NCBI RefSeq assembly: GCF_014137855.1
Contig: NZ_JACGWT010000004.1
Span: forward strand, 310,001 to 374,000
Reading direction: 5' to 3'
DNA: 64,000 nt
Origin: Microlunatus kandeliicorticis
GTDB taxonomy: Bacteria > Actinomycetota > Actinomycetes > Propionibacteriales > Propionibacteriaceae
Position numbers and translations under genes: made by a program. Below are positions 44,625 to 53,460 of this stretch, piece by piece. The notes beneath the pieces were generated by a model. It saw nothing but the letters and a program-made list of their open reading frames with translations, had not been told where the DNA came from and ran no database searches. Positions within the stretch are counted from its first letter, which is position 1. Each line of letters opens with the position of its first letter.

Positions 44625-45191
44625 TCAGGACTCGGGTGTGGATTCGGGCCACCCGGTGACGGCCAGCACCCGGTCGACCACGGCGAGGGCGTCGAACTCG
44701 GTGACGTCGACCACCGCGTCGTCGACGTCCGCGGCGTCGAGGATCGCCTGCAGCTCGGTGACCCGGGCCAGGTGCCAGGCCAGCCCGGCGCCGCCGTCGT
44801 GGTCGTCGCGGTGCCGTGCGGCCAGCCGCGGGACGATCCGGTCGGGGTCGGCGCGGAGCCGGACCACCGTGGTGGGCAGCCCGATGGCGCGCTGCTGCCG
44901 GTCGCGCTGGGACCGGTCCTCGAGCACGTCGGCCAGCACCAGCCGGAGGGCTCCGGCCCGGACGTGGTTGGCCACCACCGCGGCCAGGTTGGTCAGCCCG
45001 AGCGTGGCGTGGAACGGGTCGTCCGGCGGCGCCGGCCAGGCCCGGCGGAGCCCGTCGACGTCGATCACCGCCCCGGGGATGCCGGCCTCGCGCCACCGGT
45101 CGCCGACCAGGTCGGCCGTGGTGGTCTTGCCGACCCCGACCGTCCCGTTGATGACCAGCGCCCGCGCCCCGTGGTCGTTCCGGTCGGTCAC
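44625..45191 (-). CDS. P-loop nucleotide kinase-like protein
   Basis: The 188-residue protein has an N-terminal Walker A ([10 protein letters not shown]) and the general shape of small AAA_33/adenylylsulfate kinase-like phosphotransferases, including V-I-D-V-D-G-L-R-R and a late R-L-R-A-D-P lid-like segment. The substrate is not identifiable. GTG 45191 is chosen as the first start close to the P-loop. It is divergent from azlC. Confidence 0.75.
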   Translation of the reverse strand: MTDRNDHGARALVINGTVGVGKTTTADLVGDRWREAGIPGAVIDVDGLRRAWPAPPDDPFHATLGLTNLAAVVANHVRAGALRLVLADVLEDRSQRDRQQRAIGLPTTVVRLRADPDRIVPRLAARHRDDHDGGAGLAWHLARVTELQAILDAADVDDAVVDVTEFDALAVVDRVLAVTGWPESTPES

Positions 45192-45346
45192 GACGGGCAC
45201 TCTACGCAGCGCCCTCCGGCCGTCCCTGCCGTCCCGACCCCTCCCCAACCTTTGCGCCCGAGGACGGGTGGGCGGCGCGGGCCGAGGAGCGGGCCGAGGC
45301 GTGGAAAAGCGGGCCGGACGTCGGACCGGCTGGCTAGCGTGCGGAC

Positions 45347-46066
45347 GTGCCCGACCCGCAACCGGACGTGCCCCACCCGTCACCACTCCCCGACCGCGGC
45401 CGCATCCTCCGCGCGGCGGTGGGGCTCGGCCTCTACGCCGCGGCGTTCGGGGCCGCGTTCGGCGCGTTGTCGACCGGCAGCGGGCTCTCGCTGGCGCAGA
45501 CGGCGGTGCTCAGCCTGGTGATGTTCAGCGGCGCCTCGCAGGTCGCGCTGGTCGGCGCGGTCGGCGTCGGCTCGCCGTTCGCGGCCATCCCCGTGGCGCT
45601 CCTGCTCGGCGCCCGCAACGCCTTCTACGGCGTGACCCTGTCGGAGATCGTCGACCTGCGCGGCTGGCGCCGGCCGGTCACCGCCCACTTCGTGATCGAC
45701 GAGACCACGGCGATGGCCGTGGCGCAGCCCAGCACCCGGTCGAAGCGGTACGCGTTCTGGGCCACCGGGCTGATCCTCTTCACGCTGTGGCAGGTCGGCA
45801 CGGTGCTCGGGGCGCTGCTCGGCACCGTCGTCGACCCGAAGGACTTCGGGCTGGACGCGGCCGCTCCGGCGGTCTTCCTGGCCCTGCTCTGGCCCGGGCT
45901 GACCACCGCGCGGGCGCGGCTGGTCGCGGTGACCGGGGCGCTGCTGGCCCTGGTGCTGGTGCCGGTGCTGCCGGCCGGGTTGCCGGTGCTCGCCGCCGCC
46001 GGGGTGGCCGTGATCGCCGGGCTGCTCCGCCCGCGAGCCGACCGGGCCGACCGGGGCGCGGCGTGA
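45347..46066 (+). CDS. azlC: branched-chain amino acid exporter large subunit AzlC
   Basis: AzlC and AzlD together export branched-chain amino acids. The 239-residue protein has about seven spans and the family segments F-S-G-A-S-Q, L-L-G-A-R-N-A-F-Y-G and H-F-V-I-D-E-T-T-A-M. The start is GTG. It overlaps azlD by 4 bp. Confidence 0.9.
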   Translation: MPDPQPDVPHPSPLPDRGRILRAAVGLGLYAAAFGAAFGALSTGSGLSLAQTAVLSLVMFSGASQVALVGAVGVGSPFAAIPVALLLGARNAFYGVTLSEIVDLRGWRRPVTAHFVIDETTAMAVAQPSTRSKRYAFWATGLILFTLWQVGTVLGALLGTVVDPKDFGLDAAAPAVFLALLWPGLTTARARLVAVTGALLALVLVPVLPAGLPVLAAAGVAVIAGLLRPRADRADRGAA

Positions 46067-46374
46067 CCGCGCTCTGGGCGACGGTGCTGATCGCCTCGGT
46101 CGGCTGCTACCTGCTCAAGCTGGCCGGGGTCTCGCTGCCGCAGGCGGTGCTCGACCAGCCGACCGTCCGCCGGATCGCGGGTTACCTGCCGATCGCCATG
46201 CTGGCGGCGCTGGCCGCGGTGCAGCTGTTCAGCAGCGGCGGGCAGTACGCGGTCGACTGGCGGACGGTGGCCGGCGTGCTCGCCGGGGTGGTCATGCTGC
46301 TGCTCCGGCGCGGCTTCCTGGTGGTGTTCCTGGTCGCCATCGGAGTCACCGCACTGCTCCGGCTGCTGACCTGA
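46063..46374 (+). CDS. azlD: branched-chain amino acid exporter small subunit AzlD
   Basis: The 103-residue membrane protein has four short spans and the typical Y-L-L-K-L and R-R-I-A-G-Y-L-P-I-A-M-L-A-A-L-A segments of AzlD. GTG 46063 overlaps the azlC stop (GTGA), which supports formation of one complex. Confidence 0.9.
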   Translation: MTALWATVLIASVGCYLLKLAGVSLPQAVLDQPTVRRIAGYLPIAMLAALAAVQLFSSGGQYAVDWRTVAGVLAGVVMLLLRRGFLVVFLVAIGVTALLRLLT

Positions 46375-46401
46375 ACCCGTCGCCGAGGAGGTGGAGACCC
46401 G

Positions 46402-46899
46402 ATGAGCAAGAAGGATCGCAGGTCCGAGCACGGCGGTGGCACCCCCGCGACGGTCGCGCTGACCCGGGCCGGGATCGCGCACACCCTGCACCCCTACCAC
46501 CACGACCCGGACGCGACCGCGTTCGGCGAGGAGGCGGCCGCCGCGCTCGGCGTCGACCCGGACCGGATCTTCAAGACGCTGGTGGTCGACGCCGGCCGCC
46601 TGGTGGTCGCGGTGGTTCCGGTCTCGCACCAGCTCGACCTCAAGGCGCTGGCCGCCGCCGTCGGGGCGAAGCGGGCCCAGCTGGCCGACCCGGCAGCGGC
46701 GGCCCGGAGCAGCGGGTACGTGGTGGGCGGGATCTCGCCGATCGGCCAGCGCACCCCGCTGCCCACGGTGCTGGACGCGTCCGCGCTCGGCCACGCCACG
46801 GTGCTGGTCAGTGCCGGCCGGCGCGGGCTGCAGGTCGAGCTCGACCCGCACGACCTGGTCCGGGTGACCGACGCGACGGTGGCTGCGGTCGCCGGGTGA
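46402..46899 (+). CDS. ybaK: Cys-tRNA(Pro)/Cys-tRNA(Cys) deacylase, YbaK family
   Basis: The 165-residue protein is a YbaK-type editing domain that removes Cys wrongly attached to tRNA-Pro. It has F-K-T-L-V-V, the catalytic-type Lys region in D-L-K-A-L-A-A-A-V-G-A-K, and G-Y-V-V-G-G-I-S-P-I-G-Q. It follows azlCD by 27 bp with a gaggagg ribosome site. Confidence 0.88.
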   Translation: MSKKDRRSEHGGGTPATVALTRAGIAHTLHPYHHDPDATAFGEEAAAALGVDPDRIFKTLVVDAGRLVVAVVPVSHQLDLKALAAAVGAKRAQLADPAAAARSSGYVVGGISPIGQRTPLPTVLDASALGHATVLVSAGRRGLQVELDPHDLVRVTDATVAAVAG

Positions 46900-46944
46900 G
46901 AAGGCCGGCTGCGGAGCCGGGTCGGATGCGGCGCGGACCCCGGG

Positions 46945-47418
46945 TCAGGAGCCGGTCGCGGCGCCCCAGACCGCGCGTGCCCCGGAGTCGCCGGTCAGGA
47001 AGACCCAGACGATCGAACCGACCGCGACGACCACGGTGACCACCGCGAGCCCGACGCGGATCCCGGTGACCGTGCCGGCCGCCATCGCCTCGCGCCGGCT
47101 CGCGAGCACCGGGCCGTGGAACAACCAGACCGCCACCGCCACCACGAAGAGCCCGATCGCCCAGATCACCAGCCGGTCGCCGTAGGCGGCGTGCTGTGCG
47201 ACCCCGATCCCGAGCTGGCGCTGGAGGGCCTCGCCGGCCTCCTTGGTGATCGGGGTGAGCACGAGCACGACCAGCGCGGCCAGCGGGGTCACCACCCCGA
47301 GCCGGCGGGCGGCCACCGGCCACACGGCGTGCAGCACGGCGGCGATGGCGGTGAGCGGCATCAGCACGACGACGGCGTGGACGAGCAGCGGGTGCAGAGG
47401 CAGGCCGGAGACGGTCAT
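46945..47418 (-). CDS. DUF2231 membrane protein
   Basis: The 157-residue product has four hydrophobic spans and the N-terminal G-L-P-L-H-P-L-L-V-H-A-V-V-V-L-M-P-L-T motif of DUF2231, in which paired His residues might bind heme or metal. It is divergent from the ECF sigma factor gene, so it could be a target of it. The function is unknown. Confidence 0.82.
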   Translation of the reverse strand: MTVSGLPLHPLLVHAVVVLMPLTAIAAVLHAVWPVAARRLGVVTPLAALVVLVLTPITKEAGEALQRQLGIGVAQHAAYGDRLVIWAIGLFVVAVAVWLFHGPVLASRREAMAAGTVTGIRVGLAVVTVVVAVGSIVWVFLTGDSGARAVWGAATGS

Positions 47419-47504
47419 GCCTCTTCTACGATCAGCGGGTCCGGATGGTTCAAGCCCCCGGGACTGAACGATCCGGGCCGGGGTGTCGTGTCAGGAGGGT
47501 GAGC

Positions 47505-48011
47505 GTGGAGCAGACCGGCCGGTGGGAGCTGGCCGACCTCTACGCCGAGCACGCGCCGGCGTTGTGGCGCCACGTCACCCGGCTCACCGGGAACGCCTCG
47601 CTGGCCGAGGACGTCGTCCAGGAGACGCTGCTGCGGGCCTGGCGGCACCGGGCCCGGCTCGACGCGGCGACCGGCAGCCTGCGGCCGTGGCTGTTCCGGG
47701 TGGCGGGCAACCTGGTGATCGACGACGTCCGGTCCGCCCGGCACCGGCACGAACGGGTCGCCGAGGAGCTGCCGGAACAGCCGGTGACCGACCGGAGCGA
47801 CGCCGTCTTCGACGCGATGCTGGTCGCCGACGCGCTGTCCGGGCTGAGCGCCGAGCACCGCCAGGCGGTGGTGCTGGCCTACTACGGCGGACGGACGGTG
47901 CCGGAGATCGCCCGCGAGATCGACGTCCCGGAGGGCACGGTCAAGTCGCGGCTGCACTACGGACTGCGCGCGCTGCGGCTGGCGCTGCAGGAGAAGGGGG
48001 TGACCCGATGA
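47505..48011 (+). CDS. ECF sigma factor (RNA polymerase sigma-70 family)
   Basis: The 168-residue protein has region 2 (L-T-G-N-A-S-L-A-E-D-V-V-Q-E-T-L-L-R-A-W-R-H) and region 4 (L-S-A-E-H-R-Q-A-V-V-L-A-Y-Y-G-G-R-T-V-P-E-I-A-R-E-I-D-V-P-E-G-T-V-K-S-R-L-H-Y) with little else, as in ECF sigma factors. The GTG at 47505 has AGGAGG six bases upstream; the GTG at 47499 is too close to it. It overlaps its anti-sigma factor gene (ATGA). Confidence 0.93.
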   Translation: MEQTGRWELADLYAEHAPALWRHVTRLTGNASLAEDVVQETLLRAWRHRARLDAATGSLRPWLFRVAGNLVIDDVRSARHRHERVAEELPEQPVTDRSDAVFDAMLVADALSGLSAEHRQAVVLAYYGGRTVPEIAREIDVPEGTVKSRLHYGLRALRLALQEKGVTR

Positions 48012-48787
48012 CCGAGCACGACCCGCGCTTCGACCGCTGGGACGCCGCCTACGTGCTGGGCGCCCTGTCGACGACCGACCGCCGCGCCTACGAGGAGCAC
48101 CTGGCCGGCTGCGCCCGCTGCCGCGCCGAGGTGGCCGACCTCAACGGTCTGCCCGGGCTGCTGCACCGGTTGCCCGACGCGCAGGGGCTCTCGCTGCTCG
48201 AGCCGGCCGTCCCGTCCGCGACACCGGACGCCGACGCCGCGACGTCCCGGGCCCGGATCGCCCCGCCCGAGCCGGCCGCCCCGGAACCACCGGCCGATCT
48301 GGCCGACCGGCTGCTGCGGAGTCACCGGCTGCGGTCGCGCCGCCGGGTCTGGACTGCGGTCGGTGCCGGCCTGGCCGCGGCCGTCGTCGCGGTGGTCGCC
48401 GTGCTGGGGCTGCGTGGGACCAGCGCGCCGGTCGCCACCGGCCCGGCCCCGACACTGGTCGCCGAGCTGCGTCCGGCGGGCCCGCACCCGGTCCCGCCCG
48501 AGGAGCTCAGCGGGTCGGTCCGGCTCTACGCCAAGGCCTGGGGCACCGAGGTCGACACCGAGTGCCGGCACCGGGTGGATGCGGCGCAGCCGCCCGAGGA
48601 CGAGCAGTACGGCGTCTACGTGATCGACGCCCAGGGGTCGGCCACGCTGGTGTCGAGCTGGCGGAGCGTCCCGAAGTCGCCCATCGTCACCACCGCCGCG
48701 ACCGCGACGACCATCGGTCAGATGCGCCGGATCGAGCTCCGGCTGCTGCCGGACCAGACGGTGCTGCTCAGCGCGACGATCGGCTGA
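48008..48787 (+). CDS. zinc-finger anti-sigma factor, membrane-anchored
   Basis: The 259-residue protein begins with a cytoplasmic ZAS domain bearing the H-L-A-G-C-A-R-C (H-x3-C-x2-C) zinc motif, continues through an Ala/Pro-rich linker, one span (about residues 116-137) and an extracytoplasmic anti-sigma-K-factor-like domain. It should hold the adjacent sigma factor inactive until a signal outside the cell is sensed. Confidence 0.9.
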   Translation: MTEHDPRFDRWDAAYVLGALSTTDRRAYEEHLAGCARCRAEVADLNGLPGLLHRLPDAQGLSLLEPAVPSATPDADAATSRARIAPPEPAAPEPPADLADRLLRSHRLRSRRRVWTAVGAGLAAAVVAVVAVLGLRGTSAPVATGPAPTLVAELRPAGPHPVPPEELSGSVRLYAKAWGTEVDTECRHRVDAAQPPEDEQYGVYVIDAQGSATLVSSWRSVPKSPIVTTAATATTIGQMRRIELRLLPDQTVLLSATIG

Positions 48788-48813
48788 CGCGGCCCTCGCG
48801 GTGCGGGTGTGTG

Positions 48814-48985
48814 CGCTTCGACAGGCTCAGCGCGCGTACCTCGGCGCTTCGACAGGCTCAGCGCGCGGACCTCGGCGCTTCGACAGGCTCAGCGCGCGCA
48901 CCTCGGCGCTTCGACAGGCTCAGCGCGCGCATCTCGGCGCTTCGACAGGCTCAGCGCACGGATTCGACGGGCTCAGCGTGCGGGC
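48814..48985. repeat. 31-bp-period array of a short interspersed repeat (array A)
   Basis: Five units with a 31-bp period share gcgcttcgacaggctcagcg; the fifth unit ends about 48968 and a degenerate sixth follows. Only two or three bases vary between units. The array fills the space between the anti-sigma factor gene and the DNA glycosylase gene stop. Confidence 0.92.
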
Positions 48986-48988
48986 GGC

Positions 48989-49828
48989 TCAACGCACAGG
49001 GCTGCGCGGAGTACGGGAGGCCGGCACCGGGCCGGGCTGGCAGTGCGGGCACCACCAGGTCCGGCGCTCGCGACCTTCCTCGTCGTCGCCACCGTCGCCC
49101 TGGTCCCGGACCTCGATCATGGTGCCGCACCGCAGGCAGGCCCGGTGGGCGCGGCCGGCCACCCAGTGCTCGCGGCCGCGACGGTTGTTGCCGGTGGTGA
49201 CCTGGTAGGCGCCCGGGGTGGTCGCCGAGTGCCGGAGCATCCGGGCGGCCAGGGCCACCAGTGAGGGCAGGTCCACCTCGCCGACCGGTGTCCACGGACT
49301 CACCCCGCGGAGGAAGCAGAGCTCGTTGACCCAGAGGTTGCCGAGCCCGGCCATCGTCCGCTGGTCGAGCAGGGCGGCATTGACCGGCCGCTCGGGGTCC
49401 GCACCGATCCGCGCCACCGCGGCCGCCGGGTCCCAGTCGCGGCGCAGCGGGTCGGGCCCGAGGTGCCCGACCACCTGGTCCTCCTCGGTGGTCCGGACCA
49501 GGTCGGTGACCGGCAGGCTGAGCCCGTAAGCGGTCCGTCCCTCGACCCCGAGCACCACCCGGACGTCGGGTTCCATCCGCCGCGGCAGCTGCTTGCCGGG
49601 CCCGACGATCGTCCAGCCGCCGTCCATCTTGAGGTGGGTGTGCAGCGTCCAGCCGTGGTCGAAGCGGGTCAGCAGGTGCTTGCCCCAGGTGGCCTGCTCG
49701 GTGACCGTGCGGCCGACCAGCTCGACGCCGGCGAGCTTGCCGCGCCGCAGCTCCGCCCGCACCAGCGGACGTCCGACCAGCACGTCGAGCTTGCGCGCCA
49801 CCAGCCAGACGCTGTCCCCCTCGGGCAA
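48989..49828 (-). CDS. Fpg/Nei family DNA glycosylase (endonuclease VIII-like, Nei2 type)
   Basis: The 279-residue bifunctional glycosylase/AP lyase removes oxidised bases. It starts M-P-E-G-D-S, with the Pro/Glu active site after Met removal. It has the H2TH segment (D-Q-R-T-M-A-G-L-G-N-L-W-V-N-E) and a C-terminal zinc finger with C-L-R-C and C-P-H-C pairs separated by an unusually long charged insert. M-P-E-G-D rather than M-P-E-L-P points to the Nei/Nei2 branch. It lies 4 bp after ku. Confidence 0.9.
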   Translation of the reverse strand: MPEGDSVWLVARKLDVLVGRPLVRAELRRGKLAGVELVGRTVTEQATWGKHLLTRFDHGWTLHTHLKMDGGWTIVGPGKQLPRRMEPDVRVVLGVEGRTAYGLSLPVTDLVRTTEEDQVVGHLGPDPLRRDWDPAAAVARIGADPERPVNAALLDQRTMAGLGNLWVNELCFLRGVSPWTPVGEVDLPSLVALAARMLRHSATTPGAYQVTTGNNRRGREHWVAGRAHRACLRCGTMIEVRDQGDGGDDEEGRERRTWWCPHCQPGPVPASRTPRSPVR

Positions 49829-49832
49829 CGGT

Positions 49833-50825
49833 TCAGCTCGCCTTCTTCTCGCTGGTCTTCCCGCCGGTCGCCTTCTTCCCGGTCGACTTCTTCGCGGTCG
49901 CCTTCTTCCCGGTCGACTTCTTGGCGGGCGTCTTCTTCGACGCCGGTTTCTTCGACGCCGCCTTCTTCGCAGTCTTCGTCGACGCCGTCTTCTTCGCGGT
50001 CTTCGGCTCGGCGGCTGCCCGGCCCGACGACCCGCCCCCGTGCTGCCCGACGCTGCGACGCAGCGCCTCGACCAGGTCGATCACGTCGGCGTCGCCGTCG
50101 TCCTCGTCGTCGCTCTCCTCCCCGAACGTCGCCGCGGTGTCGACCGCGTCACCCTCGGCCAGCTTCGCCTCGATGAGCGTCCGCAGCTGCTCCTGGTAGT
50201 CGTCGGAGAACCGGTCGGGGGCGAAGTCGGTGCTCATGCTCGAGACCAGCTGCGCCGACATCCGCAGCTCCTGCTCGCTGATCTTGGTCGACCCGTCGAG
50301 GACGTCGAAGTCGGCCTCGCGGACCTCGTCGTCCCAGAGCAGCGACTGGAGCATCAGCACCTTGCCCCGGCTGCGGAGGGCCCCGAGCCGGGTCTTCTGC
50401 CGCAGCGAGAACTGCACCACCGCGGTGCGGTCGCTCTCGTCGAGGGTGCGCCGCAGCAGGGTGTACGCCTTGAGCGCGGTCTTGTCCGGTTCGAGGAAGT
50501 AGCTGCGGTCGAACATGATCGGGTCGATCTGCTCGCTGGGCACGAACTCGACCACCTCGATCGCGTGGCTGCGCTCCTCCGGCAGCGCGTCGAGGTCCTC
50601 CTCGGTCAAGATCACCGTGCGGTCGCCGCCGTCGTAGGCCTTGTCGATGTCGGCGTACTCGACGACCTTGCCGCACACCTCGCAGCGCCGCTGGTAGCGG
50701 ATCCGGCCGCCGTCGGCGTGGTGCACCTGGTGCAGCGACACGTCGTGGTCCTCGGTGGCGCTGTAGACCTTGATCGGCACGCTGACCAGACCGAAGCTGA
50801 TCGCGCCCTTCCAGATCGATCGCAT
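49833..50825 (-). CDS. ku: NHEJ DNA end-binding protein Ku
   Basis: Ku encircles DNA ends and recruits LigD for non-homologous end joining. The 330-residue protein starts with the family signature M-R-S-I-W-K-G-A-I-S-F-G-L-V and has the V-E-F-V-P region and a Ku core to about residue 250. The last 60 residues form a Lys/Ala/Ser repeat tail (K-K-x-x-A-K-K, K-K-S-T-G-K-K) like histone H1, which in related proteins increases DNA binding. It is divergent from ligD by 58 bp. Confidence 0.95.
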   Translation of the reverse strand: MRSIWKGAISFGLVSVPIKVYSATEDHDVSLHQVHHADGGRIRYQRRCEVCGKVVEYADIDKAYDGGDRTVILTEEDLDALPEERSHAIEVVEFVPSEQIDPIMFDRSYFLEPDKTALKAYTLLRRTLDESDRTAVVQFSLRQKTRLGALRSRGKVLMLQSLLWDDEVREADFDVLDGSTKISEQELRMSAQLVSSMSTDFAPDRFSDDYQEQLRTLIEAKLAEGDAVDTAATFGEESDDEDDGDADVIDLVEALRRSVGQHGGGSSGRAAAEPKTAKKTASTKTAKKAASKKPASKKTPAKKSTGKKATAKKSTGKKATGGKTSEKKAS

Positions 50826-50883
50826 GGCCCCCAGTCTGCTCCACCGGCGTTTCGTCGGGCGGGCGAGCGGGCATCATGGGTCC

Positions 50884-53460
50884 ATGCCCGGGTCGGAGCC
50901 GCAGACCGTCGTGATCGACGGCCGCCGGCTCAAGCTGACCAACCTCGACAAGGTGCTCTATCCGGAGACCGGCACCACCAAGGGCGAGGTGATCGGCTAC
51001 TACCACGAGATCGGCGCGATCATGGTGCCGCACCTGGCCGACCGGCCGGTGACCCGGAAGCGCTGGCCGAACGGGGTCGGCCACGCCGGAGCGCCGGTCA
51101 ACCCGTTCTTCGAGAAGAACCTCAACCCGACCAACACGCCCGACTGGGTGCCGCGGTACCCGATCGAGCACTCCGACCGGACCAACCACTACCCGATCGT
51201 CGACGACCTGGTCACGCTGGTCTGGCTGGCCCAGCTGGCCTCGCTGGAGATCCACGTGCCGCAGTGGCGCTTCGACGACGGGGGCCGCCCGCAGAACCCC
51301 GACCGCCTGGTGCTCGACCTCGACCCCGGACCCGGTGTTGGGCTGCCGGAGTGCGCCGAGGTGGCCCGGTGGGCACGCGAGCTGATGGCCGGCATCGACC
51401 TCGAGCTGTTCCCGGTGACCAGCGGCAGCAAGGGCATCCACCTGTACGCCCACCTCGACGGCCGCTACACCAGCCACGACGCGTCCATGATCGCCAGGGA
51501 GCTGGCCCAGACCCTCGAACGCGCGCACCCCGACCTGGTGGTCTCCGAGATGGCCAAGGCCCAGCGGAAGGGCAAGGTGTTCATCGACTGGAGCCAGAAC
51601 AACGGCAACAAGACCACCATCGCGCCCTACTCGCTCCGCGGCCGGTCGCGTCCGACGGTGGCCGTCCCGCGCACTTGGGACGAGCTCGACGAGGACCTCG
51701 AGCACCTCGACTTCACCGAGGTGCTGGCCCGGGTCCGGGAGGTCGGCGACCTCTTCGCGCCGCTGGCCCCGCAGGCGGTGCCGGCGCCGGGCCGACCCGA
51801 CCGGCTATCGACCTACCGCAGCATGCGCGACCCGCGGAAGACGCCCGAACCGGTCCCGGCCGCGGCACCGCCGACCAGTGACGGGCAGAGCTTCGTCATC
51901 CAGGAGCACCACGCCCGCCGCCTGCACTACGACTTCCGGCTCGAGCACGACGGCGTGCTGGTCAGCTGGGCGGTGCCGAAGGGCGTCCCGACCGACCCGA
52001 GGACCAACCACCTGGCCGTCCAGACCGAGGACCACCCGCTCGAGTACGGCAGCTTCGAGGGCTCGATCCCGCACGGCGAGTACGGCGGCGGCGAGGTGTT
52101 CATCTTCGACGAGGGCCGCTACGAGCTGGAGAAGTGGCGCGACGGCAAGGAGGTGATCGTCACCCTGCACGGCACCCGCCCCGGCGGCGTGGGCACCGGC
52201 TGCAAGGTGGCGATCATCCACACCGGCGGCAAGGGCAACCAGCCGGAGAAGAACTGGCTGATGCACCTGATGGAAGGCTCGCCGAGCGTCCCGGACCCGG
52301 TCGACGTCTCCCCCGGCTCCACCGACCCGCGGCGGCACGTGGCCGCCGAAGCCACCTGGTCGCCCGAGCACGGGAGGGTGCCGCTCGGCCCTTCGACGGG
52401 CTCAGGGCGCGAATCGACGGGCTCAGGGCGCGAGGCGACCGGCACAGGACAGAAGGCGGCGGGGTCCGGCGACGAGGCGGAGATCCCGTTCCCGGACGAG
52501 ATCGAGCCGATGCTGGCCACCGCCATCCTCCCGGAGCGGTTCGGCAGCTCCGAGGGCTGGGCGTTCGAGATGAAATGGGACGGCGTCCGCGCCGTCTGCT
52601 ACCTGGCCGGCGGCCGGGTCAGGCTGCTCAGCCGGCGCGGGAACGACGCCACCGTCACCTACCCGGAGATCGTCTCCGCCCTCGAGGCGGTCGACGTCGA
52701 GACGGCGGTGCTCGACGCCGAGGTGGTGGCGATGGGCTCGGACGGCGTGCCCAGCTTCTCCCGGCTCCAGCAGCGGATGGGTCTGACCCGCCCGGCCGAC
52801 GTGGCCGCCGCTCGCCGGCACACGCCGGTGCAGCTGGTGGTGTTCGACCTGCTGCACCTGAACGGGCGGTCGCTCCTCCGCGACAGCTACGACGAGCGCC
52901 GCGCTGCGCTCGACGCGCTGCTCGGCGACGGGGCCGGCACCCGGATCCAGGTGCCGCCGACCTTCGAGGGCGATCTGGCCGGCGCCGAGGCGGCGAGCCG
53001 ACAGCTCCGCCTCGAGGGGGTGGTGGCCAAGCGGCGGACGTCGGTCTACCAGCCGGGCAGCCGCGCCCACACCTGGCTCAAGATCAAGAACTTCCACACC
53101 CAGGAAGTGGTGGTCGGCGGCTGGAAGCCCGGGCAGGGCCGCCGCGACGGCGGGGTGGGCTCACTGCTGCTGGGGATCCCCGGGCCGGACGGGCTCGCCT
53201 ACGTCGGAAAGGTCGGCACCGGCTGGACCGACGCGATGCTCACCGAGATCGAGGCCCGGCTGCGCCCGCTGGAACGCAAGACCAGCCCGTTCCTCGAGGT
53301 CCCCCGGCTCGACGCCAAGGACGCCCGCTGGGTGACGCCGCGCTTCGTGGGCGAGGTCCGCTACGGCGAGTTCACCGACGACGACCGCCTCCGGCACCCG
53401 TCCTGGCGCGGCTGGCGCGACGACAAGTCCCCCGAGGACGTCCGGCGCGAGGAGCCCTGA
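50884..53460 (+). CDS. ligD: multifunctional ATP-dependent DNA ligase LigD (POL-PE-LIG)
   Basis: The 858-residue protein carries all three NHEJ activities in mycobacterial order. The primase-like polymerase domain comes first (L-D-L-D-P-G-P-G-V metal site, T-S-G-S-K-G-I-H-L-Y, F-I-D-W-S-Q-N). A phosphoesterase domain follows at about residues 345-480 (H-H-A-R-R-L-H-Y-D-F-R-L-E, S-I-P-H-G-E-Y-G-G-G). The ligase domain has E-M-K-W-D-G-V-R at the adenylated Lys and a C-terminal OB fold. The PE-LIG linker contains two copies of the interspersed DNA repeat, translated as S-T-G-S-G-R-E. Confidence 0.96.
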   Translation: MPGSEPQTVVIDGRRLKLTNLDKVLYPETGTTKGEVIGYYHEIGAIMVPHLADRPVTRKRWPNGVGHAGAPVNPFFEKNLNPTNTPDWVPRYPIEHSDRTNHYPIVDDLVTLVWLAQLASLEIHVPQWRFDDGGRPQNPDRLVLDLDPGPGVGLPECAEVARWARELMAGIDLELFPVTSGSKGIHLYAHLDGRYTSHDASMIARELAQTLERAHPDLVVSEMAKAQRKGKVFIDWSQNNGNKTTIAPYSLRGRSRPTVAVPRTWDELDEDLEHLDFTEVLARVREVGDLFAPLAPQAVPAPGRPDRLSTYRSMRDPRKTPEPVPAAAPPTSDGQSFVIQEHHARRLHYDFRLEHDGVLVSWAVPKGVPTDPRTNHLAVQTEDHPLEYGSFEGSIPHGEYGGGEVFIFDEGRYELEKWRDGKEVIVTLHGTRPGGVGTGCKVAIIHTGGKGNQPEKNWLMHLMEGSPSVPDPVDVSPGSTDPRRHVAAEATWSPEHGRVPLGPSTGSGRESTGSGREATGTGQKAAGSGDEAEIPFPDEIEPMLATAILPERFGSSEGWAFEMKWDGVRAVCYLAGGRVRLLSRRGNDATVTYPEIVSALEAVDVETAVLDAEVVAMGSDGVPSFSRLQQRMGLTRPADVAAARRHTPVQLVVFDLLHLNGRSLLRDSYDERRAALDALLGDGAGTRIQVPPTFEGDLAGAEAASRQLRLEGVVAKRRTSVYQPGSRAHTWLKIKNFHTQEVVVGGWKPGQGRRDGGVGSLLLGIPGPDGLAYVGKVGTGWTDAMLTEIEARLRPLERKTSPFLEVPRLDAKDARWVTPRFVGEVRYGEFTDDDRLRHPSWRGWRDDKSPEDVRREEP
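52389..52431 (+). repeat. two interspersed-repeat copies embedded in the ligD linker
   Basis: Cttcgacgggctcagggcgcg and a degenerate second copy lie inside ligD in frame, encoding the S-T-G-S-G-R-E pairs. The same family forms the arrays at 48.8 and 53.5-53.9 kb. Confidence 0.85.

Noticed and set aside
48814-48985. Possible CRISPR array (31-bp period)
   Set aside because: There are no variable spacers: the whole unit repeats, copies occur elsewhere in both orientations, and no cas genes are present.
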